Shown: piece by piece, positions 24,001 through 37,288 of the stretch
Layout: each line of letters opens with the position of its first letter
Position numbering within the stretch: the stretch's first letter is position 1
NCBI GenBank assembly: GCA_027924585.1
Contig: BSBM01000179.1
Span: 15,358,501 to 15,422,500, forward strand
Source: Larix kaempferi
Lineage: Eukaryota; Streptophyta; Pinopsida; Pinales; Pinaceae
DNA length: 64,000 bases
Reading direction: 5' to 3'
The notes under the pieces: generated by a model
The model's database searches: none
What the model saw: only the letters and a program-made list of their open reading frames with translations
What the model was told of the DNA's origin: nothing
Position numbers and translations under genes: made by a program

Positions 24001-25319
24001 TGTTTAGATGTCTAGGGTTAATGTTTGAGTTCTGATTTGTAAAACAAATTGTTTTGGCTGAGTATGAACTATATTTTCAATTTATAATAGCTTATACTAC
24101 TTATATAAGTATAAATTAAACATAGGATAATCATATGGAATATTTTCTTGATCTGTACTATATATTCTATGAATTCTACTACTTAGAAAAATAAACCTAT
24201 ATGACTTAATGAGCTATTTATGTAGCTACAGTAATGAATTTAGATAACATCATAAACATAAAATACATTTAATTTTCATCAGTATCTAGAGATCATATCT
24301 AATCTATGTTAATTAACTCTCTCCCTGTACTAGAGTACATCACTGAATGCGAAAGGAAAAATACAGGGATACATTTATATTCATTCTGCACATTCATTAC
24401 TTAGAATCTGAACATTCATTCGATTTATAAAGGTAATATTCAAAACAGAATTCAGACTTTTTAAACAGTATACTAGTATCTAATAAGCAAACAATTTCAT
24501 ATTTAATCAACAATTCATAAAAGGAAATAAAACATAACAAGTAGAACCTGATAACTTGATAGGGTGGACAAACACCCAAAGAGGCATGTTCCTTTCAACC
24601 TTCTCCAGAAGAAGAATCAAAATCACTTGCTCCCTTCAAGCCTCGAGCCTATCTACTAAACCATTAGGAAGAAGTCTCTATGTAGAAGAAAGGAACTCAG
24701 GTTGTACTTCAGAAATCAATGGATACTTGCATACACCTCACATATGTACTTCCGCAATCAATGGAGACTTGCATACATATCCAAAACTCTGCACTCAACA
24801 GGAAACATCTGCACTCAACAGGAATAAGACAATCTTACTCTGCAAATCAAAACATAGCTTCCCCTCATCGAATCTCTTGTGTGCATACAACAGAACCACA
24901 AGGTACATTTTCTCATCAAAAAAAGTGTGAGCCTCTGCTTAAATTCAATGGCTTATAAAAGATGCCTAGGTCTTTTGGTGGTTAGTTTTCAATAAATGAG
25001 CCATAAGCTCCAATTGCACATTCCAAGGAACTTGACCACAATTTAAGGGAGTTGTCCCATAACAATAACTAGTTACTGAGTTCATGATGTTGCCACTTGT
25101 CCATTTCCTTCTACCCCAGATTCCATTCCTCCTAGTGGGTCAGTAAACACTCTTTCAACAGTCTCTTTGGGTGAGTATCTCCTATTTTAATTTATTAAAT
25201 AATAATATTATTCATTTATAGTCATCCTTGACACTTGGTCAAATATAAAAATTTACAATAAAAGTTAAGGTAATTATTTTCCACAAACATAAAATGTCTC
25301 AAGTATTGGGTATGTTACA
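21074..25319 (-). repeat. 5' LTR of the giant gypsy element (4246 bp)
   Basis: Direct repeat of 11931-16179, with ends TGTAACAACCC and GGGTATGTTACA on the plus strand. The flank from 25320 is the pol tail of another gypsy element, so insertion into older retroelement DNA is likely. I see no target duplication because the left end is not an original junction. Confidence 0.95.
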
Positions 25320-25508
25320 ATTTGGAAGATGAAATCCATCAGGAGCAGCTTGTGGAATCCAAAGGACTTGGTCCTGAAAGTTCAAAGTAAAGGGATGCAA
25401 TGCAGGGAAGACCTGCAACATTTTTGCAATTTTGGGCATGTGAAGACTGTGTATGTATTCCTAAGTATTGGAACACTGAGGATAGTGATATTTTAAAGGG
25501 GGGGGATT
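25320..25508 (+). pseudogene. pol tail and polypurine tract of a second gypsy element
   Basis: A short acidic tail (LEDEIHQEQLVESKGLG) ends at a TAA near 25388. Next comes about 115 bases of non-coding DNA and then AAAGGGGGGGGATT directly before TGTAATGTCCCC, a typical 3' end of a plant gypsy element. The rest of its body is missing to the left, cut by the giant element at 25319. No body sequence was recognised left of 11745 either. Confidence 0.6.
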
Positions 25509-27106
25509 TGTAATGTCCCCATTTTCACCCTTAGGGTTTATTGTCTTCAATGTAAATATTGTATGCAATGTGTGTTTCCCTAGTGTGGAGCTCAAGGCCA
25601 ATGCACCACTAGTGGATGATTAGGTTTAATTGCATAGGAAAGTAGTTGATAATCCATGTGTTGTTAAGCCATGAGATAATTGTTAATGATGTAAATAATA
25701 GTATGTAATAAAATAACCAAGGGCTGACTATGGTTGCAACCAAATGAGGGGGAGAGGTGAGGGGATTATGGAATTGGAACCATGCTTCCACTTGCCCATT
25801 TATGAACCCATTTGAATCCCATGATGACATTTATTTTTGTTACAGAGGGTGATTGAGGAAACTGGCCCATGAATTCGATAGAGTATGGAGCATCCTGCAA
25901 ATCTGTATGGAAGGGCATGGCCTTGTGTTTTTCTTTTCCCTTAACACTCCATGCCTGGGAATTCGCCTATCCTAATCCATACCTCGATAGTGGATGAAGA
26001 ATCGCATTCATACAAACAAGGCAGGGGGATCTAGAAAAAAAAAAAAGAGGAGCGAGAAATCGTGGTTCGGTGTAAGTTGAATTGTAGAACTAAGAGCACT
26101 TAAGAAACCTTGCATGGAAGACAAACCCCATTGAGAAATCCATGAACCTGGGTTCTAGGGTGAATTGCATAGTGTAATATGCTCAGAAAACTGTGTGGAA
26201 GAACCCTTCCTTGGTTCGGTGTAAGTTGAATTGCAGAACTGAGAGCAATTAGGAAACCCTGCATGGAAGACAAACCCCATTGAGAAATCCATGAACCTGG
26301 GTTCTGGGGTGAATTGCATAGTGTAATATGCTCAGAAAACCATGTGGAAGAAACCTACATTGGTGGTCGTGAACTCAGCTGTGGGATAGCACTGCTCGAC
26401 CAGAGAGTGTGGAGAAGGAAACCTAAGTGGGAAGAACCAAGAGGTCTTATATTTTCTGCCATAACTCTGTAGAGGAACTTATTAAGTTAGAAAACCTAAC
26501 CTAATTTCCCATTTGCTTGACAAAGCTAACCATTGGTTGGATTGCCTAGTTGACTATTAACCCATGTTGTGAGTGAAGCTGTGAGAGACTCCTTAGTGGA
26601 TACATATCCCTAGCTCGGAGGTGATCTCTAATTTTTGAAATAATATAGGCTAGGCAAAGATCTACGGTTGGGCTTGAAAGTTGCAATCCATAGTTAGTTT
26701 TCTTGGAGGATTCAATGCAAAAGATAAGTGCTCTTGTGGTGTTCAAATGGTGTTAGTTCATTTTTTATGCTATGATTATTATGTTCTAGTTATTGGATGA
26801 TGAATTACATGAGATTGGATCAATACTGGACTATGGATGAGCTTGAATATGAGACTGAATGGTCATGTCTTATGCTTCATTTTGTTGTACATGTTAATGA
26901 TAGATGGATGCATGACTCATTGATTGTGAATGATGTTGCTTTATTTATAGTAGTTAAGTGTATGCATGCATCTATTTACTTATGGAAAAATACCCATTGA
27001 TGAATAGGGTTGCATGCATATGCTTGTGTTAAGTCTATAAATATGTTGTTGTTATGCCATATTGAATGTTGGATACATGTTAGATGTAAGGATGGATAAT
27101 GTTACA
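25509..27106 (+). repeat. Probable gypsy LTR start; right end uncertain
   Basis: It starts TGTAATGTCCCC directly after a polypurine tract. The end is a guess: the first suitable CA is at the ATGTTACA near 27106, but no second copy is in the window to prove it. It contains a 149-bp tandem duplication. Confidence 0.45.
26063..26360 (+). repeat. 149-bp tandem duplication inside the probable LTR
   Basis: Two copies begin TGGTTCGGTGTAAGTTGAAT at 26063 and 26212. They share long identical stretches such as TGGAAGACAAACCCCATTGA. Confidence 0.92.
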
Positions 27107-28235
27107 ATTTCCCCTGGGTTGTTGCTACATGAATTTGCCTACATGTGCCATTTATCATTCCCTTTCACCTCCGCATACTTGTATTTATACTTGGTACTTA
27201 TGTGTAATTATGATTGAAGAATAAGGATAAGCTCTGCTTGCACTCCTCACTCTGCATAGGAGAAACCTGTGCATAAACTCCAATCTATGTGTGGTCCATG
27301 TTTCATCTCTGGTATTCATGTAGTATGCTTATGATATTTGTAATTCCATTTGATAATGCCTTGAATTGTCCTTGGAAGAATTGGGGCTGATTTTGGTAAA
27401 TGTGCAACACCACTCCAGCGAGGATTTGGATAAAGGATGGATACCCTGTGGATTAGATAAAGAAGAGAATACTTGGAAGAAGTGGAGAACAACTTTGCAG
27501 AAGGTCAATAGGTGCATTAACGGATTTATAGACCAGAGTTTCAGTTGGAAAAAGGACTAGTTTAGAGTGTCCTGATTGGGTGGAGGATCATACCAGTGGA
27601 TAGAGCTCTCCAAGATATTTCCAATGGTACTAAAATTGCCCAATTTGGCCCAAGGATGGATAATTTATCACCCTTAGATGTTGTCTTAGAAGCTTGTTGG
27701 AGTAGGGGTCTTTGGTCCTGACCTTTCCGCATCCACAAGGACCTTTCTACATCTGCAATGTGGAACATGGATTGCGGTGGTTGGGGACCAACCATTAGTG
27801 GCATATGGAATTCCGCATTTCTGAATCCGCAATGCAAAATGTAGAATGCGGATTGCGGGAGGTAAAATATCCCCAGAATCGAAATATGGATTTATGCGAT
27901 AATGCATCCACAAGCGAGTTGCGTATAGCAGATTACGGGAGGTAACTTTCGGTAGGATATTAATTGGTGGAATCCAACTTCCAGTTTCTGCATGTGGATT
28001 GTGGAAGTTGGAAGCTTGATTTCTATATAGAGTTGGTTTTGGCAATCCGACTTCTGAGTTCCACATGCGAACTACGAAATGTGGAAAGGTGGATTGTCGA
28101 TCTGATCCCATTGTGGTTGTGTGTGAAATGGGAAGAAATTGAAAAAAAATGTAATAGAGGTCTCCCATGGCCTTTGAAGGCCATTAGAGAGGTTCAGGAA
28201 CATGACATTGCAGAACCTGAGATAGAAGGAGTTGA
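27107..28235. other. Unassigned DNA before gypsy B gag
   Basis: No convincing gene. Part of it (27720-28100) repeats short phrases such as GGATTGCGG, TCCGCAATG and CACATGCGAACT in both orientations, giving partial inverted repeats. The minus-strand open frame 27686-28168 arises there and has no recognisable domain. It may be LTR or leader of gypsy B or of the element starting at 25509. Confidence 0.4.
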
Positions 28236-31200
28236 TTGTGCAAGAATTCACAGAGGAATTCTATCGGCTGTCAAGTAGGTCAGGATAGACCAATTGGGGT
28301 GAAGAGGTCGTCAAGGGGTATTTAAATGGCCTCAAATATGCTATTCAGGACAAACTGAGCCTGTCCAGGTTAGAATGGTTGGAGAATCCTATCAGCTAGA
28401 TTTGAAGGTAGAAGAGAAGTTGTCGCAGAATACTTGGGCGAGTTGGGAAAATATGACTACCCAAAGCCAAAAGTATGTTTCCACTAGATGGGCGACCAAT
28501 GGGTCGAATAAAGGTGAGGGTCATGAAGAGAGAAGAGATGAAGGAACAACTGGAGATACTACATTAGAAAACCGATGGGATGGTGATAATCCTAGAGCTC
28601 GTGGCACTTTTGGTCGAAGATGAGCCTTTGGAGGTAGGAGAGAAGAACCCAAAGTCATTTTGCTACAAGTGTCGGGAGCTGGGACACAAGGAATATGAAT
28701 GCCCCTAGAACTTGCATGTTGTAAGTTAGCAGGAAGTAACTAATCGAGCAACTAACGACCGGACATAGTCGACCGCTAGGGAAGGAGACATGGGGGCGAC
28801 GTTGGAGGGAGGCCAAAATTTAACAACCTGAAAAATGTTGTTGCAACCATATCGACAGGAAGAGAAGTAGCCAACTCAAAGGAAATAGATCTTCAAGATG
28901 AACGTGAAGATTTGAGGTAGATGTTGTATGACCATTGTCGATGGAGGCGGCATGGAGAATTTGGTCTAGACAGAGGAAATAGACAATTTGGGGATGAAGT
29001 GTCGACAACACCCGAGTGCATATCGAGTGTCATAGTTGCAGAAGGGTCACTAGGTGATGGTGACTGAACAATGATTAATTAATTTTAAGATTGGTGAGAT
29101 GTATGACAACGTCATGTGCGATGTGATTCCCATGGATGATCTTCATCTATTGTTGGGATGACCGTGGCAGTATGACTGGATCATGTTGTATGACGGTTGC
29201 AGGAACACGTTCATGGTTGAGAAGAATGGTCGAAAGTTCAATTTATTTCCCTTGGTCAAAGAGTGAAGTATCCAAGGAAAGGAGAACAATTATTAGGAAC
29301 GACGAGTGTTGATGTGTTCAATCGAAGAGTTTTTGCAGGAGGAAAAGAAGCAACAATGTTGCTTCACCATCATTCCCAAAGGACTAAGTGTCGACAAGTC
29401 GAAAGGGGAATACATTCCAGCTGATGTTAGTAAAGTATTATTGGAATTCAATGGCATTATGGTCGATGAGGTGTCAATGGTTTTACCACTAGAAAGGAGC
29501 ATATCACACCAAATCGACTTAATTCCAAGGTTGAGTCTACCAAATAAGGCATCGCACATGATGGCGCCAATGGAGAGTGTTGAGTTGAACCGATAGGTCC
29601 AGGAATTGTTGGATAGAGGCCTAAATCTAGAGAGTTTGAGTTCGTCTGCACTACCATCTATACTAGCACCAAAGAAGGGAGGTGAATGGACAATGTGCAC
29701 CAACTCCCAGGTCATCAATAAGATCACTATCAAGTACAAGTTTCCATTACCAAGAATGAACGATTTGCTTGACTACTTTAGTGGAGCTAAGTATTTCACC
29801 AAGATTGACCTGAAAAGTGGATATCACCAGATAAGGATAGGGAAGGTGATGAATGGAAGATAACATTGAAGACGAAGGAAGGGCTGTATGAGTGGTTAGT
29901 TATGCCATTTGGGCCGACCAATGCACCTAGTACATTCATGCAACCAATGAATGAGGTTTTAAAACCATTTATGGGAAATTTTGTTGTTGTATACCTCGAC
30001 GATATCCTGATTGTTAGAAAGACAAAGGAAGAACACTTGTCACACATTCGACAAGTCTTGCAGAGTTTAAACCAGGAGAGGGTGTTATTGAATCTGAAAA
30101 AGTTTTCCTTCGTGAAAGAGGAGTTGGCATACTTGGGATTCATAATCTCAAGCCAAGGTTTGAATATGGACCCATAAAAGTTCAGGGTTATTTTGGAGTG
30201 GTTGAAACTAACGAATGCCACCGAGGTAAGGATTTTTTCATGGACTTGCCAATTTTTACTGGAAGTTCATAAGATATTTTAGTTAGATATGTGCACCGTT
30301 GACAGTGTGCATGAAGAAGGGCGAGTTTAAGTGGACAAAAGCCACCCGATGAACATTCGATAAGTTGAAGCAAAAAGTGGCGAAGAGACTAGTTCTAGCT
30401 CTCCTTGACTTCGACAAAGTATTTCAAGTTGACTACGACACTAGCGGAGTTTCAATTGGAGCAGTGCTGAGCCAAGAAGGCCGACCAACCGCGTTCTTTA
30501 GCGAGCAGTTAGATGAAGAAAAGAATAAGTACTAGGTCCACGACTAGTAATTTTATGCCATTATCCGGGCATTGAAGAAATGGAGGCAATATTTATTTCC
30601 AAAGGAATTTGTGTTGTGCACCGACCACCAATCTCTGAGGTATCTGAACACTCAGACCAAGTTGAACCAAAGGCATATGAAATGGGTCGGGTTTCAACAA
30701 AGTTATATCTTTGTGTTGAGACACAAATTGGGAAAGTCAAACAAGGTGGTCGATGCATTAAGTCAATGAGTTGTGATGTTAGGGATGACCATAGTTAAGT
30801 CGACAGGTTTAAAGTTGGTAAAATATTACTATGAAGTCGACGAGGATTTTGTTCGAGCATGGAAAGTGTCAAAGGATCCATGGAGTGTCAAAAGGACACT
30901 ATACTTAGATTATTTTATCCAAGAAGGATACCTTTTTAAAGGACATCAATTGTGTATTCCCTGAGGATCGGTAAGGGAAAATATGATACGAGAACTGCAT
31001 AGCGAGGGACTGGCTACAAGATTCTCCAAGAATCTATTATTGGGCAGGATTGGCTACAAATGTGAAAAAGTGGGTTCAACAATGTCGGACATGCCAGCAT
31101 GCCAAAGGAAGAAGTTGAAACAAGACTGTATGCATATTTTCAAGTGTCGACCGTTTCACGGGAACATATTAGCATAGATTTAATGTAAGGTTTTCTAAAG

Positions 31201-32027
31201 ACACAGTAGGTTAACAACTCCATTTTTGTGGTAGTCGACAGGTTTTCTAAAATGGCACACTTTATTCCATGTCAGAAGACGAGTGATGCCACAGGTATTG
31301 TTGTGTTGTTCCTCAAAAAATTTATGATATTGCAGGGGTTTCCGAAGAGCATAACTTCGGACAGGGATACCAAGTTTATGGATCATTTCTGGAGAACCCT
31401 ATGGAAGAAGCTAGACACAAAAATACAGTTCAATTCTGCATACCATCCACATATAAATGGATAGACTAAAGTCATTAACAAGATTTTGGTAAATCTATTG
31501 AGGTGTTTGACTGTTAATCAACCAAAATAGTGGGAGAATGTGTTGGCACAGGAAGAATTCGTGTACAACAATTTAGTGAACAGGTCGACTGGAATGAGTC
31601 CATTCCAAATAGTGCAAGGAAGAAGTCCACGTGGAGTATCCAAATTAACAGAGCTACTGACACGATCGACAAGAAGTGCAGATGCTAAGTCCTTTTCCTA
31701 CGATGTGAAGGAAGTGCAAGACAGGGTAAGGGAGCATCTCGAGAAAAAAAATGTTGCATATAAGTTGAGGGACGACTAGAAGAAATGACTACAATGTTTT
31801 GTAGAAGGAGATTTAGTATATGCACACTTGCAAAAAGAAAGGTTCCCTAGAGGAACATATAACAAGTTGAAACGAAAGAAGATAAGTCCTTACAAAATCA
31901 TAAAGAAAAAATATGATAATGCCTATGTGTTGGAGCTGCCGGAAGAGATGAACATTTCACCAAAGTTTAATGTCGCTGATTTATACAAGTATGAGGAAGG
32001 TTCAGCGAGTGGAGCTAAGTCAGATAT
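28236..32027 (+). pseudogene. Gypsy B gag-pol up to the integrase, degenerate
   Basis: A plus-strand Ty3-gypsy polyprotein remnant. Gag shows EFTEEFYRLSSRSG at the start and a CCHC knuckle (CYKCRELGHKEYEC) near 28660. Protease shows CDVIPMDDLHLLLG near 29119. RT shows [25 protein letters not shown] and YLDD at about 29992. RNase H shows TDHQSLRYL and VDALSQ. Integrase shows VVVDRFSKMAHFI, TSDRDTKF and SAYHPH, with a C-terminal FNVADLY. At least eight stops and several frameshifts break it. Copia B is inserted at 32027/32028, between the integrase core and the chromodomain, which continues at 39057. The 5' LTR and start of gag were not found. Confidence 0.9.
32023..32027 (+). repeat. Left target site duplication of copia B (GATAT)
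   Basis: GATAT precedes the 5' LTR and recurs at 39057-39061 after the 3' LTR. Removing copia B and one GATAT rejoins the gypsy integrase frame to the chromodomain. Confidence 0.9.
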
Positions 32028-32586
32028 TGTTGATGTAATTGTAACTTCAGAATGTATTTCACCTATACTATACTCCTATAGAGATGTTATTATTCTTCTA
32101 TACATAAGTGTCATCATTTGTATTAACAAGTGTCGCAACTTGCATGTGATGGGTTATTAGACCACCAAGTGTGGGGTCAGCCCTGATTAGTATTACCATG
32201 GGTTATTAGACCGCGTTAGACAAGTCGGCCCTGCTAGTTTATTAGGCAGGTCAGGTCATGTATAAATAAAGTGCGGGAGGCACTCTATTTGATCATCTCA
32301 TTATTCACTTCTACACTCACCGGGAAGTGGTGCACAAGTGAGGAAGGAGGAGTAGCTGCTAGGAGGACTATCTCTTGTACTTGAGTTGTATCATTGCTCT
32401 TTCTATCTCTGAGGAAGTTTTGGGGTTTTTCACCTTTATGGTTTTCCCCAGTGAAACTTTGTGTGTCTATTGTCTCATGTGATTGCTTGGTGTGATTGAT
32501 ATGCATTGTTATGCTTGATATGTTGTACATGTTATTCTCTCAGTAAAGATCCTAGAGTATGTTGAATTAATGCTCAAAAATTAACA
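32028..32586 (+). repeat. 5' LTR of copia B
   Basis: Starts TGTTGATGTAATTG and ends AAATTAACA before the primer site. It has a TATA box TATAAATA at 32261 and the shared U3 block GACAAGTCGGCC at about 32219. It pairs with 38492-39056. Confidence 0.95.
32261..32268 (+). promoter_or_regulatory. TATA box in the copia B LTR
   Basis: TATAAATA, with the 3' LTR counterpart at 38729. It lies about 40 bases after the conserved GACAAGTCGGCC block. Promoter role inferred from LTR position. Confidence 0.55.
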
Positions 32587-32598
32587 TGGTATCAGAGC
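32587..32598 (+). other. Primer binding site of copia B
   Basis: TGGTATCAGAGC directly follows the 5' LTR and matches initiator Met tRNA. About 560 bases of non-coding leader (32599-33158) follow; I see nothing else in it. Confidence 0.9.
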
Positions 32599-33158
32599 TA
32601 ACCTGAGAAGAAGACACTGTGCAGTTGCGGAAGCTAGGGATTCTTGTTTATTGGGTTTCTCTCCAAATATATTGAAAGGAGGTAGGGTATTTTGAGTCTC
32701 CTCATCAAGGCACATCTTTCTGTCCAATCATAATTCAATTCTGCGCACTTTCATTTTTGGCCCTAAGAATTAGGGTTTCCACAAAAATAGGAATTTCTGA
32801 ATTCTGAGACCATAGCTGGAAGCTCCTTGGAAAACTCAAAGTTTAGATCTTTGGATCGAAATTTTTGGTTGGGTGAAGCTCCGAGAAACTCAAACCCTAA
32901 TTCAGGGTCCTCCCTAGTGAATCCAGGAGACTAAAAGGCATCTCTGAAGGGTGACTCTTTGCATATTTCAAATTCTGAATATACCAGGATGACTAGCTCA
33001 TCAAGGCACATCTTTCTATCCTTTCAGAACATTTAAATTCACATTTTGAATTTTTAGGGTTTCTCTGACAAACCCTAATCCAGCACCAGATCCAGATTTC
33101 TACAAATCAAGTGGTAAGACCTAAATCTTTTCTATTTCCATTTGAAGTACTCTTTAAG

Positions 33159-36100
33159 ATGTCTCACCACACCAAGCTTGACAATAAGCTTGAAGAGGCT
33201 GATAACTTCTGAGCATGGAAGTACAGGATTGGGTTAATCCTGGAAGAAAATGAATTGGACACTTACATAAGTGAAAAGGTCCCTATCCCAAAGGGAGAAG
33301 AAGCTAAGGCCTTACATAAGAAGAACTTGGTCAAGGAAAAGAGGATCATTATTGATTCTATCAAAGACCATCTCATACCACATGTGTTATCCCTGAAGAC
33401 ACCCAAGGAGATGTTTGATTCCCTAACCAAGCTATTTGAAGGGAAGAACATAAATCAGAAGATGATTCTGTGGAACCAATTGAAAGGGGTAAAGCTTCAT
33501 AATGGAGAGACCATTCAATCTTATTTCTCTAAGGTCTCTCAGATCAAGGAACAACTTGAAGCTGTGGATGAAGTAGTGGATAATGGTGAAGTTGTCATGA
33601 CCACTTTGAATGGCCTACCTAGGTCATGGGATTCCTTCATTCAAGGAATATGTGCAAGAAGGAAGTTGATCTCCTTCAGTAGACTGTGGGAGGAATGTTC
33701 ACAAGAAGAGGCTAGGTTTGTAGCCCGAGAAGAAAAGATGGGAAGTGAAGATCAAGCTCTCACAGGTCACACCAAAAGAAGCAAGCCCAAGAAGGAGCAC
33801 TCTCATCACAAGAAACCTTTTCACAACCATCAAAAGGGTAAGAAGGATCTGAGATGCTTCACATGTAATGAGAAGGGACACTTTGCTACAAATTGTCCCA
33901 AGAACAAAAAGGGCTTCAACAACAACAAGAAGAAAGGAAACAAGAAGAGATATCATGCTCGTGTTGCTGAGGATGATGAACCTCCCAAGAAGAAGGCTAG
34001 AGCAGAAAGCGATGACTCATCTAGTGAAGATGAATATGTTCTAATCTTTGCTCTCATAGGTACTATCTCTCATGGATGTAATGATTGGCTTATTGATAGT
34101 GGGGCTTCCAAACACATGACTGGGTTTAAAGAATCATTTGTAGATCTATCTGAACATGAGTCACCCCATAAGGTGAAACTTGGGGATGACTATCAATACC
34201 CTATCAAAGGAAGTGGTGAAGCCTCCTACAACCTAGACTCTGGGAAGTCTTTGAAGATGAAAGATGTTCTATATGTACCTAGGCTCAAGAAGAACCTACT
34301 CTCCATATCTGCATTAGATGAAAAAGGCATGATGGTTGCATTTGTAGATGGCCAAGTCCTAATGTGGCCAAAGGGTAAAACTATAGATGATGCAGTGGTG
34401 ATTGGAGAGCAAGAGGGAGGATTGTACAAATTGAAGGGACAACTTGAACATGCCATTGTACATGAATCCATGGAGCTAAGAGAACTTTGGCACAGAAGGC
34501 TTGAACATGTGCACTATAGAGCACTACCAATTCCAAGCAAAGTTGTAGAAGGTCTTCCTGAAATCAAGACAAAGCATGAAGTTATTTGCAAAGGATGTGC
34601 AAAAGGAAAGAACATTAATAAGGCATTTATTAAGAACATTAATAAGGAATCTTGGAGATCATCCACTCTGATGTATGTGGTCCAATGTCATCCAGTTCTC
34701 TGAGTAGGTATCTATATTATGTATCCTTCATTGATGATTTCTCTAGGAAGAATTGGGTTTATTTCTTGAAAAAAAAAGATGAAGTGTTTGATAAGTTTAA
34801 GTAATTCAAAGCCCTGATGGAAAATCAAAATGACAAGAAGATCAAGACATTTAGATTCGACAATGGCAAAGAATTCACTTCAGGTGATTTCAAGAAACTA
34901 TGCAGTGATTCAGGGATTAAGAGGGAGTTCACTGCTCCCTACAATCCACAATAGAATGGAGTTGCAGAAAGGAAGAATAGAAAAATCATGGAAGCAGCAC
35001 GGGTAATGCTGCATGACCAAGATCTACCTATGCATCTTTGGGTAGAAGCAGCTAGGACAGCTGTATATGTGCAGAATAGAACACCTCACAAGATATTGGA
35101 TGACAAGACACCATAATAAGTCTTCTTTGGTAGGAAACCTGAAGTCAACCATCTCAGAATAATTGGTTGTCCAGTGTATACACATGTTCCAAAGGAAAAG
35201 AGGACAAACTTAGATCCTCTGGGAAAGAAGGGCATCTTTGTGGGGTACAGTGAAAGCTCGAAAGCTTACATAATATACTTTCCAAGGTTCAAGAAGATTG
35301 ATGTCAGCAGGGATGTGACATTTGATGAAAGCTCAGCCTTCATTAAATCAAAGAAAACACTTGTTGAAGATCATGAAGAACCAAAGGAAACCAAATTTCA
35401 GGACACTACCATGACTGAAACAATTCCATCTGCAGATCATGAAATGGAAGATCCACAAGAACCTGTAGATCCACCCCTTGAGAAGAACTCTCACAAGAGG
35501 AAACCTGCATGGGCTAGAGAGCTCATTTAAGATGCAAAAAGATATGGAATTCCAGGAGAAGAACATAGAGAAAGGAAGAGGACTAGATCACATACCAGTT
35601 ATGTTTCTTTACTCTGTGACATTATGAACAAAGAACCTTCCAATTATGAAGAAGCAGTGGAAAAGAAAGAATGGAAGGATGCCATGGTCAAGGAATACTA
35701 GTCGATCATGAAGAATGATATTTGGAATGTGGTCCCAAGACCTGAAGGGAAGTCTGTCGTGACTTCCAAGTGGATCTACAAGATCAAGCATGCTGCAGAT
35801 GGCAACATAGAGAAATACAAAGAAAGATTTGTAGCTCGTGGCTTCTCCTAGAAAGAGAGGATAGATTATGAAGAAAATTTTGCTCCTGTAGCCAGGTACA
35901 CTTCCATCACATCATTACTTTCCCTGGCTGCAGTGATGAAATCGGAGATACACCAGATGGATGTCAAGACAGCTTTCTTGAATGGTGTAGTCAAGGAGGA
36001 AGTGTATGTGGAGCAGCCACTTGGTTTTGAAACACATGACAGAGAGTCATATGTGTGTAGATTGAAGAAAGCCTTGTATGGCTTGAAGCAAGCTCTTAGG

Positions 36101-37150
36101 ACTTCGTATGGTAGGATAGATAACTTTCTATCCAGTTTGGGGTTTACTAAGAGTAAAGCATATTCCAACCTTTACTACAAGGTTGAGGAAGGCAATCCTG
36201 TGATACTACTTCTGTATGTGGATGACCTGTTTGTTACAGGTGAGGATGGATTGATTACTGATACCAAGAGGAAGCTTGCTGCCGAGTTCAAGATGAAGGA
36301 CTTGGGTATGATGCACTATTTTCTAGGCACGGAGCTGTGGCACAGTGCAGATGGGATCTTCCTTGGACAAGGGAAGTATGCAGTAGAGATCCTAAAGAGG
36401 TTCGAGATGATGGACTGCAAGGCCATGGCCACACCTATGGTATTGAACCTGAAGCTTCTGTGTGATGCTTCATTTGATCTGGTTGATGTCATTGTGTATC
36501 GTCAGATGATTGGGTCCTTGATGTACTTGACGAACACTAGACCGGATATTTTATTTGCGGTGAACAAATTGATCCAGTTCCTGACGGATCCCAGAGGTGT
36601 TCACCTGGTTGTTGTAAAACATATTCTGAGGTACCTGAAGGGTACAATTGATTATGGGCTCAATTATGATGCGAATCAAAAGTTTAACCTACAAGGTTAT
36701 GTTGAATCAGACTGGGCAGGCAGTGCTGCAGATAGGAAGAGCACATCTAGGTGCTGCTTTAGTATGGGATCATGTGTGATATCTTAGTTTAGTAGGAAGC
36801 AGTCTTGCGTAGCACTGAGTACAGTCGAGGCAGAGTATGTTGCAGCTTGTTCATCTAGTTGTGAGGCGGTATGGATTAGGAAGCTACTGTCTGAGTTATT
36901 TGATCTCCCATTGGAGGCTACTAGTATCTTTTGTGACAACTAGAGTTATGTGAAGCGGTCTGAGAACCCGGTGTTCCATGACAGGTCGAAGCACATTGAG
37001 ATCCAATATCACTATATTAGGGATATGGTGCAGAGAGGAGCAGTGAAGCTCCTGTATGTTGCGACAGATGAGCAAGTTGTAGATGTGCTGACAAAACCAA
37101 TAGCCAGAGTGAAGTTTGAGTACTTCAGAGAGAGGCTTGGTGTTCTTTAG
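33159..37150 (+). pseudogene. gag-pol of copia B, broken
   Basis: Gag starts at ATG 33159 (MSHHTKL). TGA 33210 is codon 18, then the frame is open to 34703. It shows the knuckle CFTCNEKGHFATNC, the protease DSGAS at about 34095 and the integrase finger. Near 34640 a local duplication of ACATTAATAAGG replaces normal sequence and shifts the frame. The new frame carries integrase DDE, RT with YVDD at 36215, and RNase H ([12 protein letters not shown]). Stops in it are near 34801, 34952, 35114 and 35117 (two TAAs), 35528, 35699, 35849, 36785 and 36941; the natural end is at 37148-37150. The TAA at 35114 is at the same codon as TAA 42961 of copia C, so it predates their split or was exchanged. Protein identity to copia C is high by eye. 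Confidence 0.94.
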
Positions 37151-37288
37151 ATTGACGACACTTCGAGGAAGAAGTGATGGAAAAATTTGTAGGAGCCATT
37201 CCAAGCATGGTGAGAGGAGGATCCTTCCCATGGCTGTGGATATAAGCGTTGTGTGATGAGCATTAGGATGATGCTCTAGTTACTGTGT

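Larger units (their letters stand above)
11931..25319 (-). mobile_element. Giant-LTR Ty3-gypsy chromovirus (13.4 kb)
   Basis: Two direct repeats of about 4.25 kb (11931-16179 and 21074-25319) flank an internal region of 4.9 kb. That region reads gag, protease, RT, RNase H, integrase and chromodomain on the minus strand. RT before integrase and an integrase with a terminal chromodomain place it among plant Ty3-gypsy chromoviruses; the long LTR recalls the Tekay/Del group (inference). Both primer site and polypurine tract are where expected. Short stretches of the two LTRs that I compared differ by about 5%. The element's coding frame has several stops and frameshifts. Confidence 0.93.

Noticed and set aside
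27686-28168. 160-codon minus-strand open frame
   Set aside because: No domain recognised and it overlaps short inverted-repeat-like DNA before the gypsy B gag; chance is the simpler reading.
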